The notes beneath the pieces were generated by a model. It saw nothing but the letters and a program-made list of their open reading frames with translations. It searched no databases and was not told the origin of the DNA. Shown here in pieces: positions 17,340-25,914 of a stretch of 64,000 nt of DNA. Every line of letters begins with the position of its first letter. Position 1 is the stretch's first letter. The translations under genes were made by a program, and so were the position numbers. Location: positions 310,001-374,000 of the forward strand of contig CAWFYC010000021.1 of the NCBI GenBank assembly GCA_963819855.1, given 5' to 3'. This DNA is from JAMXLO01 sp963819855 (GTDB lineage: Bacteria > Pseudomonadota > Alphaproteobacteria > Acetobacterales > Acetobacteraceae).

Positions 17340-18137
17340 TCAGCTGCCGCAGCGCCGCAGGGCAAACCGCTTGCCCCCGGAGCTCATGACCGAGATCCTG
17401 CCGCTGGGTTCGAAGGTGTAGTCCCACCTTGTCCCGGGAACTTCGCCACCGCCATCGCGATGCGTCGATTGAGTTGTCACGGTCGATATGCCATCCGGCC
17501 GAACCGCGATGACCCGCTCGACATCGACCTGCTCGGACTGATCGACGAACTCCATGAACTGCCCCTTGAATGTCCACAGGTAGTATCGCTGGCTACAGTC
17601 GCCGGTCGCCGCCGTCGTCCAACGGCCATATACCGCCTGGTCGGCGCGCTGCGGATCGTCCGGCACGGCTCGTGGCGCGAGCGCCAGAGGTGCGGCCGGC
17701 GCGCCTTCTGCTCCAGGCAGGTTCCTGCGCACGTTGCCGTCATTCATGCTTTGCGTCTGCAATGTCGGCAGGCGGGTCACCAGCACGTCGAGGACATGGA
17801 CCTTGCAAGCGGTGCTGTCCCGGAACGCCGGAAGCAGATCGGTCTGCGTCAAACCCTGGTAGCTGGAGGAAGACTGCGCCGCATTTCCACTTGCATCGGC
17901 ATCCAGTCCCAGCTTGCTCAGGAGCCCGTCGACTTCCGCTTTGACAGCATGCTCTGACCTGGATGTTTGAGCTGTCCCTTCCAGTTTGACGATGTTGCAG
18001 AGACGGTCGGCGGCACTGGTGATGTCGGACAGCGTGAGGGCATCCGACTGCTGGGCGCGCGCCTGGGGTGCCGCGGCGGACAGACCGGCTATTCCGAGGA
18101 TAGCGGCAGCGAGACCGGGCCACTTTCGTCCCTTCAT
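17340..18137 (-). CDS. Exported protein of unknown function, two-part
   Basis: The 265-aa product starts at ATG 18137 with GGAGG eight bases upstream and has a signal peptide (MKGRKWPGLAAAILGIAGLS, cleavage after ARA). The N-terminal domain (about 30-130: LTLSDITSAADRLCNIVKLE, AEVDGLLSKLGLDADASGNA, LPAFRDSTACKVHVLDVL) is a paralogue of the whole mature protein encoded next door at 18176-18556, with two conserved cysteines likely to pair. The second half (about 165-265) contains AVYGRWTTAATGDCSQRYYLW and ends in RRCGS; it looks like a small beta-rich domain. Function unknown. Confidence 0.7.
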   Translation of the reverse strand: MKGRKWPGLAAAILGIAGLSAAAPQARAQQSDALTLSDITSAADRLCNIVKLEGTAQTSRSEHAVKAEVDGLLSKLGLDADASGNAAQSSSSYQGLTQTDLLPAFRDSTACKVHVLDVLVTRLPTLQTQSMNDGNVRRNLPGAEGAPAAPLALAPRAVPDDPQRADQAVYGRWTTAATGDCSQRYYLWTFKGQFMEFVDQSEQVDVERVIAVRPDGISTVTTQSTHRDGGGEVPGTRWDYTFEPSGRISVMSSGGKRFALRRCGS

Positions 18138-18175
18138 TGGTCCATCCTCCCGTTGCGGGTCAGACAGCGGCATGC

Positions 18176-18556
18176 CTATTGGGGAAGCGCCTTCACCAGG
18201 GCGTCAAAGACATGGAGCTTGCAGGTCGCGTTGTCGTGCAGCGCGGTGACGAGGTCGTTCTGGAGCACACCCTGATAGTTCGAGGACGCCCGCGCAGCGT
18301 TGCCGGAAACGCCGGCGTCCACGCCAAGCCGTTTCAGCAGACCATCGACCTCGGCCTTCACCTGCCCCTCGTATTTCACGCTCTCCGAGGAACCTTGCGT
18401 CTGTACCAGATTGCACAGCCGATCCGCGGCGGCGGTGATGTCGTCCAGCGTCATCGGCGCGGCCCTGGTGACGTCGATGCCAGCCGCGCATATCGATAAT
18501 GCCCCCGCGGCGAACGCCACGCGCGCCGCGGCCGGCAACCAGTTCAAGCGCTCCAT
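18176..18556 (-). CDS. Small exported protein, paralogue of the neighbouring gene's N-terminal domain
   Basis: A 126-aa product with a signal peptide (about residues 1-32) and one domain: MTLDDITAAADRLCNLVQTQ, VKAEVDGLLKRLGVDAGVSG, then DLVTALHDNATCKLHVFDAL. Every one of these segments has a close counterpart in the 265-aa protein 38 bp downstream, so the pair arose by tandem duplication, with the downstream copy gaining or this copy losing the C-terminal domain. The two conserved cysteines (DRLCN and ATCKL) are kept. The ATG at 18556 follows a G-rich ribosome site. Function unknown. Confidence 0.7.
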   Translation of the reverse strand: MERLNWLPAAARVAFAAGALSICAAGIDVTRAAPMTLDDITAAADRLCNLVQTQGSSESVKYEGQVKAEVDGLLKRLGVDAGVSGNAARASSNYQGVLQNDLVTALHDNATCKLHVFDALVKALPQ

Positions 18557-18667
18557 CTGTCCCCCCGTGATCGCGACCGTTGTTCGCGGGACCCAGACGA
18601 TACTACCGAGATTTGCCGCCAGTAACAGTGAGCTGGTTCATAGGAGACGCATGCCAGGCGCCGTCGG

Positions 18668-19666
18668 CTACACCCGCAGGAAGCCGACCAGTCGCTCCAC
18701 CTCGGCCACGATCGGATCGGCGATCGCCGAGGCACGCTCCGCGCCGTCGCGCAACACCGCGTCCACGCTGGCCGGATCGCCCAGCAAGCGCTGCGTCTCG
18801 GCAGCGATCGGGCGGAGCTTGTCCACCACCAGCGCCGACAGCGCCTCCTTGAACGCGCCGAACCCCTTGCCGCCATGCTCGTGCAGCACGCCCGCAAGGT
18901 CGCTGCCGGCGAGCGCGGCATAGATGCCGACCAGGTTGCGTGCCTCCGGCCGCTTCTCCAGGCCCTGCGGCTCCGACGGCAGCGGCTCCGGATCGGTCTT
19001 GGCGCGGCGGATCTTCAGCGCGATCGCGTCGGGATCGTCGTTCAGGTTGATGCGGCTCTGATCCGACGGGTCGGACTTCGACATCTTCTTGGTGCCATCG
19101 CGCAGGCTCATCACCCGCGGCGCCTGCCCCATGATCAGCGATTCGATCTGCGGGAAGAACTCCACGCCGTAGTCGTGGTTGAATTTCTGCGCGATGTCGT
19201 TGGCGAGTTCGAGGTGCTGGCGCTGGTCCTCGCCCACCGGCACTCCGGTCGCGTGGTAGGCGAGGATGTCAGCCGCCATCAGGTTGGGATAGACGTACAG
19301 CCCGGCCGACGCGTTCTCCCGATTTTTGCCGGCCTTGTCCTTGAACTGCGTCATGCGGTTCAGCCAGCCGATCCGCGCGACACAGTTGAAGATCCAGGCG
19401 AGCTGCGCGTGGGCGCGCACTGTGGATTGCGCGAACAGGATATGTTTGTCCGGGTTGATGCCGCAGGCGAGCAACACCGCTGCCATCTCGCGCGTCTGCT
19501 GGGCGAGCTGCTTCGGGTCCTGCCACTCGGTGATCGCGTGCAGATCGACCACGCAGTAGATGCAGTCGTGACTGTCCTGCAACGCGACCCAATTGCGGAG
19601 CGCGCCGAGGTAGTTGCCGAGATGGGCGATGCCGGACGGCTGGATGCCTGAGAATACGCGTTGCAT
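18668..19666 (-). CDS. trpS: Tryptophanyl-tRNA synthetase
   Basis: Class I synthetase that charges tRNA-Trp. The N-terminus MQRVFSGIQPSG leads into the HIGH-like IAHLGNYLGAL; the second signature is KKMSKSDPSD near residue 195. The 332-aa length is normal for bacterial TrpS. It is flanked by small exported protein genes downstream on the same strand and a divergent VOC gene upstream. Nothing is broken in the frame. Confidence 0.96.
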   Translation of the reverse strand: MQRVFSGIQPSGIAHLGNYLGALRNWVALQDSHDCIYCVVDLHAITEWQDPKQLAQQTREMAAVLLACGINPDKHILFAQSTVRAHAQLAWIFNCVARIGWLNRMTQFKDKAGKNRENASAGLYVYPNLMAADILAYHATGVPVGEDQRQHLELANDIAQKFNHDYGVEFFPQIESLIMGQAPRVMSLRDGTKKMSKSDPSDQSRINLNDDPDAIALKIRRAKTDPEPLPSEPQGLEKRPEARNLVGIYAALAGSDLAGVLHEHGGKGFGAFKEALSALVVDKLRPIAAETQRLLGDPASVDAVLRDGAERASAIADPIVAEVERLVGFLRV

Positions 19667-19740
19667 GGCGGACTGATCGCCGATCCTGGGCGGCGGCGCA
19701 AGGCGGCGCTATCGTGGTGCTCGTCAGGGGAGGATTGAAG

Positions 19741-20664
19741 ATGCTGCCGACACCCGAATTCCATCATCTCCATCTGAACTCGGTCGATCCCGACGCGGCG
19801 ATCGACTGGTATGTGCGGCAGTTCCCGAGCTGCACCAAGGGCGACTGGGCCGGTTTCCCAGCGCTGCTGTCGCCCAACAACGTGATGGTGCTGTTCACCA
19901 AGGTGAACCGACCGCCGCCTTCGGCGCCGCAGAGCGCGATCTGGCATTTCGGCTGGCATGTCACCGACGTGCGCAAGACCCTCGCCACCTATCAGGGCCG
20001 CGATGAGGTGAAGCTGCTGCCGCTCTACACCACGGACGAGGGCGGGTCGGTACTGGTGAGCAGCGACACCTGGCCGAATGTCGGCGGCGTGCTCGGACTG
20101 ACGCGGGCGCAGATCGCCGAGGCACGCGCGCGCAACGTGCAGCCGCCGGGCGGCGGGGGGTTCGCGTACATGGCGGGACCGGACAATGCGCTGGTGGAGT
20201 ATGCGGGGAACTATCCGGCCGAGCGGTTCAACCATGTGCACCTGTGGCAGGAGGAGCCGCTGTGCGCGCTGCTGTGGTACCAGAAGCATCTCAACGCGCC
20301 GGTGCGCGCGGGCTTCGCCGGGCCGCCGCCGACCGAGGCGGACTGCAAGGTGCCGCGCGGCGCGGACCGCACCTGGCCGGCGCTCAGCCGCGAGGGGATG
20401 TTCCGCACGCCGCGCGCCGGCATCGAGTTCGGCGACGTGGTGCTGACCTGGTACGCCAACCAGGGCGAGACGCCGCTGGTCAGTCCGCGCGGCCAGTTGC
20501 AGGACCATATCGCGCTGAGCGTGGCCGATCTGGATGCGTGGGTCGTGAAGTTGCGGGGCGAGGGGGTAAAATTCCTGGAACAGCCATATCGGCTGGGCGA
20601 GACCCGGGCCGCAATGATCGAGGGACCAAGCCGCGAAGCGCTGGAACTGGTGGAAGTTCGGTAA
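19741..20664 (+). CDS. VOC (glyoxalase/dioxygenase) superfamily protein
   Basis: A 307-aa protein. ATG 19741 is preceded by AGGGGAGGATTGAAG, a strong ribosome site; a GTG 27 bases upstream in frame is less likely. Two VOC modules are visible: the first at about 5-110 (FHHLHLNSVDPDAAIDWYVRQ, IWHFGWHVTDVRKTL), the second at about 165-305 (FNHVHLWQEEPLCALLWYQ, DHIALSVADLDAWV, ALELVEV). The His and Glu positions that would bind a divalent metal are present (FHHLHL, NHVHLW, LVEVR). An extradiol-dioxygenase-like or isomerase role is possible; no substrate can be named. Confidence 0.8.
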   Translation: MLPTPEFHHLHLNSVDPDAAIDWYVRQFPSCTKGDWAGFPALLSPNNVMVLFTKVNRPPPSAPQSAIWHFGWHVTDVRKTLATYQGRDEVKLLPLYTTDEGGSVLVSSDTWPNVGGVLGLTRAQIAEARARNVQPPGGGGFAYMAGPDNALVEYAGNYPAERFNHVHLWQEEPLCALLWYQKHLNAPVRAGFAGPPPTEADCKVPRGADRTWPALSREGMFRTPRAGIEFGDVVLTWYANQGETPLVSPRGQLQDHIALSVADLDAWVVKLRGEGVKFLEQPYRLGETRAAMIEGPSREALELVEVR

Positions 20665-20674
20665 GCGCGACCGG

Positions 20675-21070
20675 TTACGGCAGCGCGAACCCTGGCAGCC
20701 GTAGCGCCTTCCTGTCGAACGTGACAGTGAACTCGCAGCCGGCCTGCTGTCCGAGCGCACCGATCAGCGCATCGGCGAACGAACCGCGACGCTCCTTTAA
20801 TGCGATCATCGCCGTGAATACCTGCTGTTCGTTCTCCACGATCAACTCCGCCGCCTGTAGAACGCGTTCGATCGCGGCCACGATGTCCGCATCGCCGAGC
20901 CCGTAGGCGCGCTCGAGCACCCAGGCCGTCTCGACCATTGCCACGACGCTGATAAAGCCGGGGTTCTGTTCGCTGAGCCGACGTTCGATCAACTGGGTTG
21001 CCTGGCGCGACTGCACCGGGTCGTCCTGCGTCAGGTAACGGACCAGGACGTTGGTATCCAGTCCGATCAT
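20675..21070 (-). CDS. vapC: PIN-domain ribonuclease toxin, VapC type
   Basis: A 131-aa PIN-domain protein. Acidic residues of the active site are in MIGLDTNVLVRYL (first Asp), the Glu of AMVETAWVLERAYG, and SFADALIGAL (third), with a fourth in TFDRKAL. VapC toxins cut tRNA or rRNA when freed from antitoxin. It starts inside the antitoxin's stop codon (4-bp overlap), the normal operon form. The substrate RNA is unknown. Confidence 0.9.
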   Translation of the reverse strand: MIGLDTNVLVRYLTQDDPVQSRQATQLIERRLSEQNPGFISVVAMVETAWVLERAYGLGDADIVAAIERVLQAAELIVENEQQVFTAMIALKERRGSFADALIGALGQQAGCEFTVTFDRKALRLPGFALP

Positions 21071-21321
21071 TTCCGCTTACGGCGCGACGAACGTGCAGCG
21101 GCGCCCGCGCCAATCGCCTCGTTCATCGCCTCGATCGTCACCGGATGCCGCCGTGAGCGGGCGATGCCTCGCAGTGTCGCGACGGGAAGCTTCGGCAACA
21201 GCACCACGCTGCCATCGGGATGAACGAAGAACTTGACCCGATCGCCGGGTCGCAGTCCGAGATGGTCTCGGATCGCCTTCGGGATCGTCGCCTGACCTTT
21301 GCTGGTGATCGCGGAATCCAT
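21067..21321 (-). CDS. vapB: AbrB/SpoVT-family antitoxin paired with VapC
   Basis: An 84-aa protein with a swapped-hairpin AbrB DNA-binding domain at the N-terminus (ITSKGQATIPKAIRDHLGLR, then GDRVKFFVHPDGSVVLLP) and a basic C-terminal tail that would wrap around the toxin. It precedes and overlaps vapC. Antitoxins of this type repress their own operon, and an inverted repeat suitable as operator lies just upstream at 21332-21353. Confidence 0.88.
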   Translation of the reverse strand: MDSAITSKGQATIPKAIRDHLGLRPGDRVKFFVHPDGSVVLLPKLPVATLRGIARSRRHPVTIEAMNEAIGAGAAARSSRRKRK

Positions 21322-21331
21322 GCCACTCTAC

Positions 21332-21353
21332 ATTACTATCTGAAAAACGTAAT
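21332..21353. promoter_or_regulatory. Inverted repeat upstream of the toxin-antitoxin operon, candidate operator
   Basis: ATTAC (21332-21336) and GTAAT (21349-21353) form an inverted repeat with a 12-bp spacer, 11 bp upstream of the antitoxin ATG. The stretch is AT-rich relative to its surroundings and should contain the operon promoter. AbrB-type antitoxins bind such dyads as dimers. Assignment is inferred from position and symmetry. Confidence 0.45.
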
Positions 21354-21500
21354 ACCTGACCTGGCTTCTGGTCAAGCGGCCTTGCCGGTTAACTTGTGGC
21401 GCCGCCTGTGCCAGACTCCCCGCCAGGACGGGCAGAAGCTCCGTCTCCAAAGGGAACGGCGGATCACGCCGTTTCGCCACGCGCGAGGGAGGAAGGTTCA

Positions 21501-22568
21501 GTGGCTACACAGAAAGTGCTGATCATGGGCGCGTCCTACGGGTCGCTGCTGGCGAGCAAACTGCTGTTCGGCGGGCATCAGGTGACGCTGATCTGCCTCC
21601 CAGCCGAGGTGGAGGCGATCAACACCGACGGCATCCGCGTGCGCATGCCGATCAGGGGACGTGCCGATCCGGTCGAGCTCGACTCGCGCGAACTGCCGGG
21701 CAGGGTAACCGCCGCCGGCCCCGCCGGGATCAATCCGTCCGACTATGACCTGGTAGCGTTGGCGATGCAGGAGCCGCAATACCGCTCGTCCGGCGTGCGC
21801 GAACTGCTGGACGCGGTGGCAAAGTCGCGAAAACCGTGCATGTCGATCATGAACATGCCGCCGCTGCCGTATCTGAAGCGCATCCCTGGTCTCAACACCG
21901 ACGCGCTGACGCACTGCTTCACCGACGCCAGCGTGTGGGCGAACTTCGATCCCGGCTGCCTGACGCTGTGCAGCCCCGACCCGCAGGCGATCCGGATGCC
22001 GGACGACAAGATCAACGTCCTGACGGTGACGCTGCCGACCAACTTCAAGGCCGCGCGCTTCGAGTCCGAGGCATCCACCAACATCCTCCGTCAGTTCCAG
22101 CGCGAGATCGAGGCGATCCGCTTCGACGCCGGCGACGCGAAGATCGACCTGCCGGTGAAGCTGAAAGTACACGACTCGATCTTCGTGCCGTTGGCCAAGT
22201 GGGCGATGCTGTGCACCGGCAACTATCGCTGCGTCCACAAGGACGCCGCGGTACCGATCAAGGAGGCCGTGCACACCGACCTTGCGGCATCGAAGCGTAT
22301 CTACGACTGGGTGCGCGAGCTGTGCATCAAGCTGGGTGCGGACCCCGACGATCTGGTGCCGTTCGAGAAGTACGCCGCGGCGGCGAATGGGCTGATCCGC
22401 CCGTCATCCGCCGCTCGTGCGCTGTTCGCCGGCGCCCCGAACATCGAGCGGGTAGACCGTCTGGTGCAGAGCATCGCGGCGCAGCACGGCATGCGGAACT
22501 CGGTGCTGGATGAGACGGTGGCGCTGGTCGATGCGCGGCTGGAACTGAACCGCAAGGCGGCGGCCTGA
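21501..22568 (+). CDS. Ketopantoate reductase-like NAD(P)-dependent dehydrogenase
   Basis: GTG 21501 was chosen because GGGAGGAAGG sits seven to eight bases upstream and the Rossmann strand follows at once (QKVLIMGASYGSLLASKLLF). The segment HQVTLICLPAEVEAINTDGIRVRMP is the usual second unit of ketopantoate reductase/ApbA proteins, and a helical C-terminal domain follows with a Lys in VKLKVHDSIFVPLAKWAM. The glycine motif is altered (GASYGS rather than GxGxxG). At 355 aa it is longer than PanE, and no pantothenate gene is near, so another hydroxy-acid dehydrogenase activity is likely. Confidence 0.65.
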   Translation: MATQKVLIMGASYGSLLASKLLFGGHQVTLICLPAEVEAINTDGIRVRMPIRGRADPVELDSRELPGRVTAAGPAGINPSDYDLVALAMQEPQYRSSGVRELLDAVAKSRKPCMSIMNMPPLPYLKRIPGLNTDALTHCFTDASVWANFDPGCLTLCSPDPQAIRMPDDKINVLTVTLPTNFKAARFESEASTNILRQFQREIEAIRFDAGDAKIDLPVKLKVHDSIFVPLAKWAMLCTGNYRCVHKDAAVPIKEAVHTDLAASKRIYDWVRELCIKLGADPDDLVPFEKYAAAANGLIRPSSAARALFAGAPNIERVDRLVQSIAAQHGMRNSVLDETVALVDARLELNRKAAA

Positions 22569-22748
22569 TCGGTCGGCCTATCGGGCCTGGTGCAATGTGA
22601 GGCTGACTGGGACCGCGCGCGAGCGGTGTCGGGTGCGAGGGGTTTCGCTGGTCGCTCAACCCATCGTCTAGACCGAGCTTCCTGAGTGGTAGACGCGCAA
22701 CCCATTGAATTGGCGATGGAATGGCTCGTCCACTGGGTGTTTTACTGG

Positions 22749-24473
22749 CTACACTGTGACGCCGAGCAAGGTGAATGCCTTGTGCTGGATGTTTGTCGGC
22801 CTGGTCACCACGGCGAGTGGATAATTTGGCGTAATAGCGGTGATGATGGTGTTGCGTGTCACTGTCGCGAGGTCCGCCATCAGTGAGTGGAAGCTGTGCA
22901 CGGGCAGGCCATCCTCGGTCAGTCGAGTGGCCTGCTTGGTGACAGCGGCGGGTGAGCGTCGGGCCTGTGCCACCACGCTTGTGCGGAGCGCTTCGGCAGC
23001 GGCCTTGTCGGTGTCGTCGAACAGCATCGGTGCCAGGCGCTGACGCATGTGCCATTCGAGATAATAGGCCAGCATGCAGAGCAAGACATGCGCGCGCACG
23101 CGATCAGCCAGCCGGTGATAGACTGGCCGGACGTGGAGATCGACGGTTTTGATGCACCGGAAAGCGCGTTCTACCAGAGCGAGGGATTTGTAGCTGCGCA
23201 CCGTGGTCGCGTCGTCGAAGGTGTCCGCCGGCAGGCTGGTGCGTATCACATAGACGCCGTCGGTGGCGGCCTCGGCGGCGATCTCTTCGGTCTTGCGTGC
23301 GAAGGCAAAGGCGGCATCGGTAATAGCGAGATCGAAATGCTTGGCCATCTTGTGCTTGTTGATCACCGCGCCGACGGCGAGACCGATCTCGGCGGTGCCA
23401 CGCAGCGGGTTGCGTCTGCGGACGACAGCGGCCTGGATGCGGGCGAGGTCGCGCTCGGTGGCGGTGAGCAGTTCCTCACGCTTGCGAGACCGTTCGGCCG
23501 CAAGATCGGGGTTGCCGCAGATCACCAGGCGCTCGGCGGGAAAGTCAGGCGCGGTGATGCTGGCTAGATCGCGCTGATCGAACAGCGAGAGCTGCAAGGC
23601 GCCGCTGTCCACCAGCGCCTTGATCGCCGGCGCACGCAGCGCCGTGATCCAGTCGAGGCCAGCCGACTTTATGTCCTCGGTGATACGTGCCTGGGTGATC
23701 ATGCCGCGGTCACCGACCAGGACCACGTGGTCGAGCTGGAACCTCTGCTTGAGCTTTGCGATCTGCACGGCCAGCGTCATCGGATCGGCGGTGTTGCCAT
23801 CGAATACCTCGATGGCGACCGGACAGCCGTCGGGCGCGCAGAGCAGACCGTAGATGATCTGTAGCGTGCCTTTCTTGCCGTCGCGGCTGTAGCCACGCTT
23901 GGCGAGCGGGCAGCAGTGTCCCTCCATGTAGCTGGACGACACGTCGTACAGCACCAGCGTGCCGTGAGTGAGGTGGCGTTTGGCCAGTGTGGCCTCGATC
24001 GCCGGCTGGCGTTCCAGCAGCCAGTCCAATGCGGCGTAGAGTTCGTCCTCATCGACGCAACCGAGCCCGAGCGCTTCGCCAAGGCTTGATGCGGCGGTGG
24101 CAGGCGAAAGCGCACGCGCGACCGCGAGCTTGGAGGCGGGATCGAGGATCCGGCTGACCAGCAGGGCAAGAACGAGATCGCGACGGCGGTCGCCATCAGC
24201 GCCGAGGATACGATCGAGGCCGATCCGTCGCGCGGTGCCCAGCGCCGCGGCGACGTGGCCGTGCGGCAGGCTGCGGACGACCGTGAAGGCGTCGCGCTCG
24301 GCGGGTATCACCGTGCCGCCTTTGAGCACGCCGCGCAGGCCCTCGATGTGGGCGGTCGGCCAGTCGGAGAGGTTGCACAGCGTGCGCTTACAGACCTTGC
24401 CGTCCTGGCGATAGCTCTCGCGCAGCAGGATGGCAGGCGGTGAGTTCCGATTCGGAACGGCTTCGATGTACAT
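22749..24473 (-). CDS. IS1634-type transposase (second element)
   Basis: A 574-aa DDE transposase with ATG 24473 (MYIEAVPNRNSPPAILLRES); an open extension upstream to 24515 is unlikely to be coding. The catalytic residues are Asp in LVLYDVSSSYMEG, Asp in VVLVGDRGMITQA and Glu in LALVERAFRCIKTVD, followed by the RPVYHRLADRVRAH helix of this family. It is intact, unlike the copy at 11802, and only distantly similar to it. I could not identify inverted ends: the word TGGCTACA occurs near both edges (22746 and 24529) but in direct, not inverted, orientation. Confidence 0.9.
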   Translation of the reverse strand: MYIEAVPNRNSPPAILLRESYRQDGKVCKRTLCNLSDWPTAHIEGLRGVLKGGTVIPAERDAFTVVRSLPHGHVAAALGTARRIGLDRILGADGDRRRDLVLALLVSRILDPASKLAVARALSPATAASSLGEALGLGCVDEDELYAALDWLLERQPAIEATLAKRHLTHGTLVLYDVSSSYMEGHCCPLAKRGYSRDGKKGTLQIIYGLLCAPDGCPVAIEVFDGNTADPMTLAVQIAKLKQRFQLDHVVLVGDRGMITQARITEDIKSAGLDWITALRAPAIKALVDSGALQLSLFDQRDLASITAPDFPAERLVICGNPDLAAERSRKREELLTATERDLARIQAAVVRRRNPLRGTAEIGLAVGAVINKHKMAKHFDLAITDAAFAFARKTEEIAAEAATDGVYVIRTSLPADTFDDATTVRSYKSLALVERAFRCIKTVDLHVRPVYHRLADRVRAHVLLCMLAYYLEWHMRQRLAPMLFDDTDKAAAEALRTSVVAQARRSPAAVTKQATRLTEDGLPVHSFHSLMADLATVTRNTIITAITPNYPLAVVTRPTNIQHKAFTLLGVTV

Positions 24474-24657
24474 GCCGGATGATGCGCACATCCGGCGAGG
24501 AAGTACAAGTCTCAAATAGGGCGTTACATGGCTACATATGAGACGCCCCCAACAACCATCGCGAGTCTTTTCAACCGCTTATCGCAATCGCCCGCCGGAA
24601 GCTCGGGCTAGAGCATTTTTAGACTGGCTGGAAACCCGTGTAGTCATCTGCCTCGAT

Positions 24658-24743
24658 ATGGGTTTCGCTGCGCTCTACCCATCCTACGAGTTGCGGCGCG
24701 CTCGTTGCGGTAGGATGGGTAGAGCGATACAGCGAAACCCATC
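24658..24743. repeat. Dispersed palindrome, ATGGGTTTCGCTGCGCTCTA type, copy 1
   Basis: The left arm at 24658-24687 (ATGGGTTTCGCTGCGCTCTA and ten more bases) pairs with the right arm at 24710-24743, which carries a 3-base insertion. The loop is 22 bases. It lies in the 304-bp gap between the second transposase gene and the SNF2-partner gene, near a second word, GATTCCACTCTACCTGAAGC, at about 24754. A partial copy is at 52806-52885. These GGGTTTCGCTGCGCTC palindromes are common intergenic elements in alphaproteobacteria. Confidence 0.75.
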
Positions 24744-24777
24744 ATCCCGTCGCGATTCCACTCTACCTGAAGCCGCT

Positions 24778-25914
24778 CTAGCCTGTCGCGCGTTGACACC
24801 GGGGGCAACGCTCCCGGTGGCACGCGCGACAAAACGCCTTGCCGCAACCGGCACAGGGCGCAAGTCCGTTGGCCCGCACCAGATGCAGGGCATCGTCGCA
24901 TACCAGCCGCGGCCGGTCGGTGGAGCAACTGAACTCGCAGGCAGGCGTTTCCAGCCGTCGTGCCAACGGGTTCCAATCGAGATGGATCACACGCTCCGCC
25001 TTGCGGCGCCTGATCTGCACCGTGAAGCGCTGTACTGCCATGACGAGTTCGAGTGTCTGCACCCACTCGACGGCGACCCGCATCGCGTATTGGCGGGACA
25101 GATCGTCGAGCTTGGCCTGATATTCCCGTCGGATCGCCTCGATCCGCTGTTCCTCCCGTGGGCGACCCGCATCGCCCGCCGCAAGCAGCGCGAGGCGTCG
25201 CGCCGCCTCACGATGCAGATCGTTGTGGTAGGTATATAGCCGCTCCTGATCGCGACCGAGCCGCCGGCGCAGCACCCTGACGAAAGGCTCCAGCGCGGTG
25301 TCGAGCCGCGGGCGCAAGGCGCGGTCCACCAGTTCGAGCAGCCGGCTCCGTGGCCAATCCGGCGGCAGATCCGCTTCGGCAGGCAGCGCCGCTGGCACGT
25401 CGTCGGCAACCAGCCAGGGAGCCATCTGCTCAAACACTGCATCGGGCTGCGCGCCGGTTGCCAGGTTGACGCCAAGCCGCAGCACGCCATCGCGCTTCTC
25501 GTCGGACACCGCGGAATAGCGGAAATCCAGCACGACATAGCGCGTCCAACACGGGGCCACGTCGAGCAGCCGGAACGTCGCGTTGTCCAGCATCAACGCG
25601 TGCTCCAACACGCGTTGCGGGTCCGATGGCGCGCGGGCGTCGGAATGCAGCACCAGGCGCGCGCAGCGACCGTGTTCGCCGAGTAGGTGTCCGAACCGCT
25701 CGAGCCAGTCGCTCTCGATCCCCACGCGTGCCGCACCGGAAGGCAGCGTCGCGCCGAAGCCAACCCGGAAGAACTCGCTGACGCCGAGCGCCTGCTGCAC
25801 CGGTGGCGACGCCAGCACCTCGAGGCCTTCCGGCTCGATGAACTCCACCAGCGCGCTCTGCTGCGCCAGCAGATCGGCCACGAAGTGCTGCATGCGGCCG
25901 ATCTCAGGCGGCAT
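24778..25914 (-). CDS. SNF2-helicase partner protein with C-terminal zinc ribbon
   Basis: A 378-aa protein encoded immediately after the SNF2 helicase, overlapping its stop by 11 bp when started at ATG 25914 (MPPEIGRMQHFVAD); ATG 25893 is the alternative. I know no named family for it. The body is alpha/beta and then helical, with a basic coiled-coil-like region around 230-310 (EEQRIEAIRREYQAKLDDLS). The last 30 residues contain three Cys pairs (CAGCGKAFCRACHRERCPRC), a zinc ribbon or small treble clef that could bind nucleic acid. The overlap implies that it works with the helicase. Confidence 0.7.
   Translation of the reverse strand: MPPEIGRMQHFVADLLAQQSALVEFIEPEGLEVLASPPVQQALGVSEFFRVGFGATLPSGAARVGIESDWLERFGHLLGEHGRCARLVLHSDARAPSDPQRVLEHALMLDNATFRLLDVAPCWTRYVVLDFRYSAVSDEKRDGVLRLGVNLATGAQPDAVFEQMAPWLVADDVPAALPAEADLPPDWPRSRLLELVDRALRPRLDTALEPFVRVLRRRLGRDQERLYTYHNDLHREAARRLALLAAGDAGRPREEQRIEAIRREYQAKLDDLSRQYAMRVAVEWVQTLELVMAVQRFTVQIRRRKAERVIHLDWNPLARRLETPACEFSCSTDRPRLVCDDALHLVRANGLAPCAGCGKAFCRACHRERCPRCQRATG

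Noticed and set aside
22637..22665. Third copy of the GGGTTTCGCTG palindrome
   Set aside because: Only about 12 bases match (GGGGTTTCGCTGG...CAACCCATCG) and no second arm is present, so chance or deep decay cannot be excluded.
22746..24536. Terminal repeats of the second IS1634-type element
   Set aside because: TGGCTACA near both edges is in direct orientation and too short; without another copy the element ends cannot be set.
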